A stretch of DNA of 64,000 bases, taken from the NCBI GenBank assembly GCA_030248135.1, contig JASANC010004322.1, positions 61,774 through 125,773 of the forward strand, read 5' to 3'. The position numbers and the translations under genes were made by a program. Below are positions 46,695 through 58,600 of the stretch, one piece after another. Below the pieces are notes generated by a model. The model saw nothing but the letters and a program-made list of their open reading frames with translations, had not been told where the DNA came from and did no database searches. The first letter of the stretch is position 1. Each line of letters opens with the position of its first letter. The stretch is from Theristus sp. LFF4_11 (taxonomy: Eukaryota; Nematoda; Chromadorea; Monhysterida; Xyalidae).

Positions 46695-49600
46695 GTGGGG
46701 GAAGTTGTCGTATGACTTCTAACTGTACAGACAGTTTTGTAACTGCTGTGTATCATCTACAAAATACAATTAGCTGATTGGTTGGTGTTGGTGATCACGT
46801 GATGCATGCATTGTAGTGTGGCGGAGTCCAGGACTCCGCCTGCGACGCAGTGCATGCATGTACAGTCCATCTACATGGTGATCCAAAAAAGATTCCAACT
46901 TCAAAATGCTCTCATTGGCTTGTGCTGAGATGTTGCGAGCTGAAAACTCGACCACTATTAGAACACTTTGGTGGTTTTTCTGATCAAACTTTTCAGGGTA
47001 CAAGATAAGTTAAAAAAATCCAATTTCAGCCTGAAAATTTCAGCTCAAAAGGTGTTACCACACGCCACTCACAGCACAGTAAGTGCAGTTTAAACCCGCA
47101 TACTTGCTTTGGCCCACCCTGTTTATTGTCCAGATGAGCCATACACTGATGATGATTGTAACTCATGGTAGCTCAGCGATACGCCGACAGCGGCATGAGC
47201 ATGACAGTATTGACACTGCTGTTCCTGCGAGCTCCGCTCAGACAGCGTTTAGCGACCATCACAATCGCAAAATTATCAACGAACAATTTTCCAGGAACTA
47301 CGACTCGAGTTGTTTGGTGATTGGGCGGTGGAATGCGGCGACGATGAACCTGAGAGTGAACGGCGAAGTTGTTCAAATGAAGAGGACTCATTTCAGCTTG
47401 TCGTTTACGATATTGTGAAGGACTGGATTAGGGCGTGGCTTTTCAAAGAAATGAATGAGTGCGTGAAATTGGTCATTTTCATGGAACGATTCGTGGTTTT
47501 CTTGTTTCATTCAGTCCCTAGTCTGAAGACCATGCACTTTTCCAGTACGTCGTTGTTGCACTCGTACAAACAAACGCACAGGCACAGATGCGGTATTATA
47601 CTGCGTGTGCGGCTGCTTGAGCAATGTGACAGTTGCTTGCTATGCTGGCGTGTCGGTGTGTGTGTTTGTTTGTGACCGCAACCATTGATCAAGTGATACT
47701 ACACGTGTTCAGAAAAAAATATTTTTCATTCGTACCACGAAAGACAACTCGTATGTATCCGGTTTTTGTTTGTTTGTTTACAGTTTCGCCGTCGCAAAAC
47801 GTCTCTGCGATGTTGGCAGCATCAAGTGCAACAACCACAACACGCACCGAAGTCGCCTGCTTCTGTATCCGTGTGCTAATTTGATTGTGACCGTAGGCGA
47901 TTGGCAATACAAGACGGCAATACCGGAGAGCTCCGTGGACGACTTCGAAGTGCGATTGGCTTTTTTTTGTTTTCGCTTAAAGATTGCTGTTTTGTGCTGG
48001 CTAGATTTTCTTTCATCTTCCTGAATTTGATCTACAGTCGAACTCCTAAATTATAGGCGATCTGCTGATTGGCTGATCACGTAAACGTGATGCGTGCTTT
48101 CTGTGCAAGATAGACTCCGCCCCGACCACAGCAGTGCCTGCCTCACCAGCCTCACGTAAACACAATTACCAGCCAATCAGCTGATTGACTACGATTAAGA
48201 GTTTGGTTTTTTTATATAAGAAACAAAAAAACGTTTTTGCTCAGAAAAAGTTTCAAATGTTGTCCGAGCAAATCGAGGCAAAGTGCAGTGGCGCAACTCC
48301 CGTGTTCATCTGTGCAGCAACGAAATGCCACGAACCGCGCCGCGAAGCCTACTATCGTCAGTGTAAAGCGCGACCGATTAAAGCTGTCACTTTTTTCGCA
48401 GGCTAAAAAGGGTTCGTCGTTCGCGCGATATTTTAGTGAAAGAAGAGCGGAGCAAAGGTATTGGAGCTTTGATAAGGTCAAAAAACAACATTTTTGTAGT
48501 TCAAATGCGTCTGCCCCTGAATTCGATCCCGCTTTTTTTCATTCAAAATTTTGCTCGTTACCTTGCAACAAAGTGACAGGTTTATTCGGGCATAAAAAGT
48601 GCAAGTTTCGAACATTTTTTGTGTTCTTCGCTTTTTTTGTTTTCTTCGAATCTTTGCTGCGTGTATTTTTGGCCACGCGTTTCAAAACGCGTGCATATGC
48701 CAGTGTGTTTTGTTTTTTGGGTGGCTACGATTATTGTGATTGTATTAATTTGCCCTGATGATTTTCGAAAATTTACTTGCAAGACCTTAATTCGTCAACT
48801 GTAAAATTTCACCCACTCAACTTAATTGATGTCGACATTTGGTGGTTTCCATTTTTTTCAGCAAAAGGCAATTCGACCGACCTTCACGAGCACGCGAGTC
48901 GCCGGGTGGCGTTTGTCGTGTTGCGGTGCACGGAGCAGTGCGCGGTGTACTTTCACCTGCGGTGTTTTCTCGCGAACGAACGCGTTTGTGAGGTCGCGGG
49001 TGGTTTTTCTGTTGTTGGTTTTGGTGGTACTGCAGTTCGTTTTTTTCTCAATTTTATTTCAGTCGTAATGTTTAATAAGAAAGATAATATTAGAATTCAA
49101 AATTCAAATTTTCGCATGACAGGCTTGAACAAGCATACTTTTAATTTGTTTCGTGGCGAATGCAAAAATGGTTCTGTGCGAAGGATTGAATTTTGGTTCT
49201 TAGAGATGTTTTGAAGCTCGTTTTTGTTTCATTCTTGACTTTCACACACACAAAAATGGCTTTCAATCTTTTCCAAACATTTTTTGTCGCCCCGACTTTT
49301 AGCTGTATCACCAGGTGGAGAAGTTGGGTCGTTGTCGAAGCAAAGCAAACGGCTCGCACGAGAACTGCATCAGGAGCATCGAGTTTGCGGCGATTTTCGA
49401 CGGCGATGGCACTGAGATTCATGACGTTGGTGGTGTTTTTTTAGGGAGGGAAGACGTTTTGTTTGTTTGTTTGTTTGTTTGTTTGTTTGTTTGTTTGTTT
49501 GTTTGTTTGTTTGTTTGTTTGTTTGTTTTGTTTGTTTTGTTTTGTTTGTTTGCTGTCGAGTGTTGAAATTTCTGATGGTCTGAACAATGCGTTTTTTTCT

Positions 49601-52600
49601 CATTCTGCCACTCAACACGCTAAAGTTGCGAAATAATGTCATGCTTGACGCGGCATTGAAAAGTTTGTTACCTGTGAAACCGAACAACAACAAGACAACC
49701 ATCTCGAATTTCGTTTAGTTCACACAACCACTGACTGACGAATCCGTGGCCCGTCTCGCCAAGGTGCTTTCGACCGCCGACTTGGCTGCCCTTCAGTTGT
49801 ATGATCGTGAAAAGTCGGGCGCGAAGGAAAATTGTGGTGAACCGCGACAGCGCGCGGCCGCAAAACCCGCAGCCGCAAAACCCGCAGCGTCGTCGGCGGC
49901 TCCGTTTTTCAATATGGCACCGGAAGTGGACGCAAGTTGGTGAAGCGCACACAGATTGCTGCAACGTCTCATGCAATATTCATCTCATGTAGCACGTACA
50001 CGCAAGCAACACTCGAGTGATTACAACGTGCAAGTAGGGTTGGCATGGTAAAAATACCGGTTTTTTTACCGGTAAAAAAACACGTATTTATACGCGTTTT
50101 TTTACCAGGGCAAAAATTGGTGCCTTGAAAAAAACGGGAAAAAGACCGTTTCTGTATTTTTCCGGTTTTTTTCGTATTTTTCCGGTTTTTTTCAATTTCG
50201 GACCCTGAGTTTTTATATCATTTTTGATGAGAAAATGAGAAAATCTGTGACCAGCAAGAAAAATATGATGACGAAATTGACACTGATGTTTTGAAAGAAC
50301 TGTTAAGCGAAATGCCAAGAATCGGCTGGAGCTGCCGAGCTGAGCTGAAAATTTTAAAAATTTTAAATGCTCAAAATTGTCTTTCTTACACAATTACTGA
50401 TTTGTTTTCTTTTTGATCTCTGACTCTAAATTCGGTTTAATTGCGTTATTGCAGCAAATTGTGTTCGTCTATTGTGACCAAAGACTCCCGTGAAAACGCT
50501 GTGGTTTTTTCCTGTGTAATTGGTGGAATATAAACGATTGAGCAAAAGATAATGTTCGATTTATTGCTGACCTTTTGGGTTTTCAAGCCCAAACATAATT
50601 TATTTTCTTTGTTGGTGCACGATATTTTGAACAAAGCATTCTGAAAGTTGTTTTTCACAAATCCTGGTTCAATTAAAGTCGGCTGCAAAAAATATGTGGG
50701 TTTTTACAACTTTTTGGCTTTCGTTTTTTTCCGGTAATATTACCGTAATTTTACCGGTAAAAATACAGGTTTTTTTACCACGATTTGAAAAAAACGGTAT
50801 TTTGCCAACCCTACGTGCAAGGGCTCGTGTACAATTCCGGCCCGCGAAATTCCGGCCCGTAGAATTCCGGCCCGCTCATTCCGGCCCGAAGAATTCCGGC
50901 CCGAATAATTCCGGCCCGGAGAATTTTCGCCAGCAAGAACAATATTAAACCACACGAAGTGATTTTTGGTAAATAAATTCGACAAGTGATTTTTTATTTT
51001 TGTTTAGAACTTACTTGCAGTGACTTGTTGTAGGTTCCTAATCCTAAGCCAAGCCTTTTTGATAAGGTAAAAGGGTCACAAATCCTGTTCATGATAAAAA
51101 AATTAAAAATTTAGTTGTAGTTTCTTTTTTCCAAAATGGTTCACTTTCCAAAAAGCAAACAGGACGAACATCACAGAAAATACACTGTAACATGTGAACA
51201 TCGATATTTTTATTTTATTATTTCATTGCCAAAATCACTTCGTGTGGTTTAATATTGTTCGTGCTGGCGAAAATTCTCCGGGCCGGAATTCTTCGGGCCG
51301 GAATGAGCGGGCCGGAATTCTTCAGGCCGGAATTAGCGGGCCGGAATTGTGATTTTCATTCTACGAAGAACAGAAGATTCCAATTGCCGAACAACGTTTG
51401 ACTGACTGACTGCCGAGTTCACCGTTTTCAGCAAGCTCCTCGCGCAGTTCCAGCGAGGCGGCAGCGGCGTCCAATCATGGCGCGCAAGCAGACGAACAGT
51501 TGCGCAATGACCAAGACCAGAACGTGCCGCTGAGAACCGCTGCTCACGACGTGGTGGACAGTGAGAACAGGTTGCCAGTTCTGATTTCTAACGAGAGAAT
51601 TCCTGATTTCTAAGACGTCATTTCTCGAGTTTACAACGTGCAAGCACTGTTTCTTGCGGATTCGCCTGGTAAGCGTACACCGCGGGCGCCCAGGCTCGTC
51701 AGTACGACAAAGCCCGGGCTGCACAGCCCAATCAAAAGTGATGACCAGCGCAGACGGATGCTATGTCTAGGGATGGATCCGGCAAATTTGCCGGAATCCG
51801 GGCCGGATCCGGCAAAAGCCCATTCCGGCCGGGCCGGATCCGGCAAAAATTGCCGGAATCCGGACCGGAATGGCCTTTTTATGTCTAAAAAACATCTACG
51901 CACATTTCGTCGCTTCATCACATTTTCAGCATAAAACAGCACGGACACAGAAACAAAGTCAGCAAGACACAGCACATGAACCGACCAAAAATATAATTAC
52001 AACAACAACAATTGACAAAATTCACATCGCATAGGGATAATCAAGTGCTGGCAACACTCCATTCAGAAACATGACCTTTTCGGCGTTTTGAGTTGACAGA
52101 CGAGATCGGCTGTACACAAACACCTGCCTGGCTTCAGAGAACATTCGTTCGCTTGCCACGCTTGTTAATAGCGGTGCCAGGTATCTGCGCACGATTGTCG
52201 ATAGTTTGGGGTATTTAGACGAGTTCAGCCGCCAAAAGTCTAGCATTAGATCACTTTTGTCCGGTTCGTCGATAAAATCATCCGACTCGTACATATTCAT
52301 TTCGCCGCGCAGTTTGTCATCAAGACTGGATTCGCCTGACCGGTTGCGCGGTCGCGCAGCGTGAAACTCGATGCCTCCGTAGAGGCCAGTCGATTTCTTT
52401 TTTGGTTCGGGCTCGCGTTCACTTTCGTCATCGTCGTTGTTCGCGATCTCGGATGTATCGTCGCAGTTTGTTGGCGTCTCCGGTCGTTTCAAGATTTTCT
52501 TTGCAATGTGAAGTAGTTCACAACGAATCGCGCCTTCATTTTTGAAGACGACTGCAGTATTCATGAATCGCGGATCAACGTACGTGGCCATGATGTTGGA

Positions 52601-55600
52601 TTCGTTGTGGAAAAGCGCACGGAAGCGTGAGTCGATGCTGGTCAGCAGCGTTTTTTTCGTCGTACCAATGCCATTCGCATCGACTTGTTCGATGCGCTGC
52701 TTCAGTGCGCAAACGGCGGGCAACACCATTGAAATGGATTCGTCGTCTCGTGGATTCGTCGTTGGGGGGTTTATCGGGTTTTAGGGGATCACGGCACCCC
52801 CGCACACCCACGGTAACACACGTCGCTAAAATCGCTGGTGTTCTGGGGCTCACAAAAAAGCAACAGTTTGACAGCTAACTGAATATGACCAACGAAAATG
52901 GCTGATTTCAAAAAAAAACCTGCTATTGTTCATCAACAACGTCGGCCAAAAGCTGGCAGCCACGTTTTTTAAAGTGGACGATGCTGCACATAAGTTTACC
53001 ACTCAAGACAAAAGCAGTGAACCATTTACCATTGAACAGAACACTAAACTAAAGCAACGCTCACTGATCACATGTCAAGTGCACAACAACAAAACCAACA
53101 AAGCACCGAAACAAATTTGTCAAACCATTGTACAGCTCTGAAACGGAGGAATCAACTTGTTAATTCGCGGGTCTCGGCCATTCCGGCCGGATCCGGCAAA
53201 ATTGCGCCGGAATCCGGACCGGATCCGGATCCAATTTTAGGCGCCGGAATCCGGAATCCGGACCGGAACCGGCTCCATCCCTAGTTATGTCTAGCTGAAA
53301 CATCAGCGATACAGCGGATCACACAAGAGAAATTGTTGCTTTCGAACTGACAACCGCAACTGTTGGACGGACCGGGTGTCGCCATTGCGTTTCGTTTTGT
53401 TGTTCATTCATTGTTCCGTTTTTCCCTAACGACACCAGAAAACCGAAATTTTTGGTGTACGCCTAATTCCGAACTTTTAGGAGTCATCGAAAAGTTGTAG
53501 TTAAATCGTAGCTTGTAGAAGCAAGCAAACGTCTGTGAATTTCGCAGACTGAACGACTCACAAGAGAGCGCCAAATCGGAGACAAGTGGTGCTGCAAAGA
53601 GAAAAAAGAAACGGGGCAAAAATAAGAATAAGTCGGCGAACAACGTGCTGAACATCGAGTTTCGACCGAACGATGATCGAACTAGGAAGTGAGCTGGCTT
53701 TTGTTTTATTTTTTTCGACGTTTTTTTTGTATTTTTTTCTCGCAGCATCAGTACAAAAAACCAAGGGTAACGTATTATGCATTGTGTTAGTTCTTCGCAT
53801 CGTTGAAAAGAAACTAGATTCATGCTTAATGTGGCAATTCAAAATAGCCAAAATCCTATTTTCGGGTCAGTTCACCAATTTTCAATTCCTACAACAAGCA
53901 TGAACCTGCCTTCCAATCCACGCCCGAACCAAGTCGCAGGACCGTAAAAACGATGATATCAAATCAAACGTGCATGAGCAGAGCATTGTGGCTGCCAGGC
54001 TACGGGTGTTGGACGGCTATAAGCGTGTGCCAGCTTTGCTAGTTTGGAAACTGGACTTCCTTGTGCATATACCTGACACTTACAATGTGTCGAATAAAAT
54101 CAATCAATCAACCGTGAGTCGGAGCTATACCGGCTATGAAAGCGCTTTCACCAGGAGAGAGGGATATCAACAAAATCTCACACCCCTACACAGAGGCGCT
54201 GTGCACGATTTCTGAGACGAAAATTGCCAACATTGGTTGTTTCATCACAAATTTTTTCTTGAAAATTTCAAAATTCCACGCAGTCTGATCGGTTCGTCGA
54301 CGAATTTCGTGGGCGCCGAAAGTGACGACACGAAGAACACGGAGAGTGAGACGATGACGACGACGACGACGTCGGTACGCCAATCGGAGACGGCAGCGGA
54401 CGCACGTGTAACCAAGAAGGACGATCAGCCGACGGCGCTGACGAAAGCGGCGCGCAGAGCTGCGTCACGTGACGGCAACGACGAGACGGCTGATGCGCGT
54501 GGAAAGGAGGCAGACAAAAACGACTGGCAGAGTACAGCGGGCATGTTGCGAGCGAACATTGAAACTGCGGTCGAACGACGGATTGACGAGAGAACGTGGC
54601 GCAAGATCGAAGTTCTCGAAGAGCTCGCAGCGAGCATTGCCGCCAATAGCGGTCGTCCAATCAGCGACAGCGAGATTTTCGACGCGTTCAACAGAGCGTA
54701 CTCCTGTCCGAAGTTCCAACTTGGGTTGGTGGAAACGGTTTTTTTAAATATTGCCAGTAAAAACATCGACTGTATTTTCGTTTTGAAACCGTTTTTTGTT
54801 TCCCATTTTTTTCCGAGCACCCAAAGTTTCCGGAGGTATCCGCATCGGACTCTTCCCGCACCGACCATTCCGTACGCAACCAATCAGCTCATTGGCCATG
54901 ATTGCTTGTAAAATAAGCGGTTGTTTTTCTTCTGACAAAAATCGATGACAATCCTGAGAACGTTGTCGTATCTGTTCTTTTTTTAGCAGTGCGCCAACTC
55001 CAACACCACTGCCATCCGTCGAAACGACGGCGTCGAAATTGGGGCGTGTGTCCATTTCGGAACCACGACAACAAGCCACCCAATCAGCGTCAGGGAATCA
55101 AGGCGGAGCAGAAGAACCGGGCTGTTCACGGCAGAAACCGGGAAGTTCAAGAGACCGTTCAACAAAGCAAGCGAACGATCAGCAGAAACAAGCGGAGGAA
55201 TCGTGGCAGGGCGACGAAAAAGCCGAGTGTTTCGACAAAAAACCGCAAACTGCAGCAAACCAAATCAACAATCAACAGGAAGCCAAGCAGAAGACGGACA
55301 ATAACGCCAACGCTGAACAACGGGAGCGTTCTAGCGAGAAACCGAATCGCTCGCAACAACCGACAAATTCACCAAAACGGCTCAACAGTCAACAACAACC
55401 GACAAATTCACCAAAACGGCTCAACAGTCAACAACAACCGACAAATTCACCAAAACTGCTCAACAGTCAACAACAACCGACAAATTCACCAAAACTGCTC
55501 AACAGTCAACAACAACCGACAAATTCACCAAAACTGCTCAACAGTCAACAACAACCGACAAATTCACCAAAACTGCTCAACAGTCAACAACAACCGACAA

Positions 55601-58600
55601 ATTCACCAAAACGGCTCAACAGTCACCAGCAACAGGCGAAGTCGACCGAAAATGAAGACGACGACACAGGCGAAGAAGCGAGCTCCGACGAGCAATCGGT
55701 GAGCCGCAGCCACTCACGACGAAAACCGGGCAGAAATTCGGCGAAAAACGACGAAGTCTTGGAAGAAATGCCAGTCGTTCAAAGCGACCAGGAGCGCATC
55801 GAGGAGTTGCTGGAGAGAAATGTGCGCAGCTTTTTTACCTTTTTGATATTCGGTTTCTTTTATTCTTCCAAAGTTTTGGATTATTTGATTTGACGATCAA
55901 TGAGAAAAGAACAACATTGACATTCATCAAGTGTTCAACAGAAACAACCAAGCCGAACTGCAGAGAACGTTCGAACAAAATCGGTTTCATTTCCGTTGCC
56001 AAAAACGTTTGTAGCTGATTGGCTGCATTTTGAGTGGAGTTGTCACGTCCTGTGATCAATCTTGTACGTTTGATGTTTCCAATCAGCGTTTGGGGCAAAA
56101 ATTGTGTATATTTTAGTGGACAACCACTGAATTCAGTTTACGTTTGTTTTTCTTGTTTCCCAATTCGAAACGTTTAATTCGGAGCGGTAAAATTCGTTTG
56201 TTCTTCAGAAAGTGCTCAACATGAAGGTGACGGACGAAACGGAGGCGCGAGTAAAAATGGAAAAACAGAACAAAACGCTTCGACTACAGAATGATCGGTT
56301 GACGCATGAACAAAAGGTTGCGATCGCGGTTTTTTTTTAGTTCTGCGACTGTGTATGCATAGAAAACAAATACCATTATCTTTTTCGTTTTCTTGGTTAT
56401 TGAGTTATATTATAGACTGGAAGATGGAAAAACAGTTTCATGCTTGTGACGCGGGAATTCAAATTTTGTGAAACGAGCCGAGTCACAAACATACGCGACT
56501 GAGTTACTTAGGCGATTTTCAATTGACACATCAAGCATGAAACTAATTTGTTTTCTGCATACGAAGCGCATTGAGTCGCATAACAAAAAGAAAAAATAAT
56601 TACCTTTTTCGCGCGAGAATTCTCCATTTCTGGTGCGGGTCTACAATTTTTCTTCAATTTGAATTCGATTCATCGTTTCAGATTGCTGAAAGCAGCATTT
56701 CGGAGCTACAGAAGCAGAACAACCAGTTGAAGGCGCGTGCAAAGGAGCTGCAAATAGAGTAAGTTGGCATCAGGTTGAACTTTATTTCAAGTTTTCTGCT
56801 TTTTTCAAAAATTCAGAATGGTTGATTTCAATGTGTTTTCTCTGAATTTTCCAGTCAAACTCGTCAGCAGAAAGAATGGCAAGCAAAAGAGCGCCAACTG
56901 CAAGAGTGAGTGGCAGAGAAAAGTGGTTTTTTAAAGGCTGATTGATTTTTGCGTTTGTTCTATAGTCTATTGACGAGTTCTCGCTGTGTTCAGACGAATC
57001 GACGGACTGACTGCGCGACTTGATCTGGCCAATCAGCGCGCTGCATTGGGGCATGATGCGTCAGTGCAGCGGGCTCGCAACGCCGAGGTGAAACATTGTT
57101 TTTTTTAATATTTTGGTGGTCGAATGTTTTTGATCGACATCAGTGACGCGCTCGCGAGGGCATTATGGTGCGGTGCATACCCGTGCGACGGTGTGGGGTA
57201 CCAATGTGCGCAGCCCGCAAGAAATTTTCGCGGTCGCATTCTGGCGACATCGGTTTTGAGGGCTGTGCACAAACTTTGAGCGTTGTGCACTATTTTGAGG
57301 GCTGTGCATTATTTGCAAGGCAGCCGGTGCAGTGAAGCAAAGCTCGCAAAGTTTGATCTTGCGGGCTGCACACCGGTTTGAGGGTTGCGCGCATCCTGGC
57401 ACCCCTCACCGTCGCTTAGGTATTGTCGCTCAACTAGGAGCCCGCTTCGCGAGAAACGTTTCAGGGAAGGTTTTTTGGTTTTGGCGACTGTGCTTTCGCG
57501 CCTTCTTAATATGAAGTCGTTGCTGCATTCCCGTCCTACAATGAGGGAACCGATCCGTATTCCCTCTTGTTGCGGGAACTGCTTCGTGGTACACCGCACC
57601 GTCGCACACTTTTCTTAGACTCGTGTGGTTTCGTCAGATTCATGAATTTTCCAAGATTCACTGGCTTCTGTGCACGCTTTCAGTTGCGCTATCTGGAACT
57701 GACAAAACAGTGCTGCCTGATGCGCTATGACGCGCATTTAACCGATGGACAGCAGAACATTCAACTGTCGTTGACGATCATTGAGAGGTGAGTTTTGGCG
57801 GGAAATTTAAAAAAAGGAATGTTCAAAGTAAAATGGTTTTCATTGGATGGGTCAGCATTCACTGCCACCGAGTGTCAATAATCGGCAGTTGTTGTTGTGT
57901 GCAATCGTAGCACCAGTTTGTTGTAAAGGCCAGTTCATAATGACGTGACCGATGTTGCCGCACGTCAAAGGCACGTCTCGAGATGAAAACGGTAGTATGA
58001 AACAACTCGAGACGTGCCGTGCCGTGCCGTGCCGTGCCGTGCCGTGCCGTGCCGTACATATATGCGTCTGGTATGGACGGTAGTATGCAGGAACACAACG
58101 TGACGTGACGTGCCATATGCTGTATATGTACAGTTTAACTGAATAACATGTCCAACGAGCTGATTGGTTCGTAATCTAATCACGTGAGGTATGTATTCTG
58201 TGCTCGCATTGCTGTGGAGAGGCGAAGTTTGGTTTGCACAGAATGTATGCATCACGATCACCAACCAATCAGCTAGTTGGATATATTATAGAGCTAGACT
58301 GTATGCGGATGCGTCAGTATGAACGGGCCTTGAGCGAAGCGAGTCAGGAGACACCAACAAACCTCAACAGAGGCTGGCCAATCAGCGAGCACAACCCGCT
58401 GAGAACTGGAGTTTCCAAAACAACAACTGTTGTTGTATGTTTTGTTAATAAATTTCCAGACTGCAGCACAAGAATGCCGCCGGCGTCGCGGAGCGGACGA
58501 AACGAGAGGCGTTGACGAGCACTCTGAGGGAGTGGACTGCTTATGCGAACGACTGGCAACGGATCGTGCGTCTGGTGCAAAATGCGAGGCACTCGATCGA

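Noticed and set aside
49370..49702. Thr-Asn-Lys-Gln repeat frame on the minus strand
   Set aside because: Translation of the (GTTT)n microsatellite.
50694..50948. Frame with FRPxEFRPA repeats
   Set aside because: Translation of the ATTCCGGCCCG units of the fold-back element.
55354..55626. Regular 39-bp repeats as a CRISPR array
   Set aside because: The units are contiguous without unique spacers, lie in a coding frame and the genome is eukaryotic.
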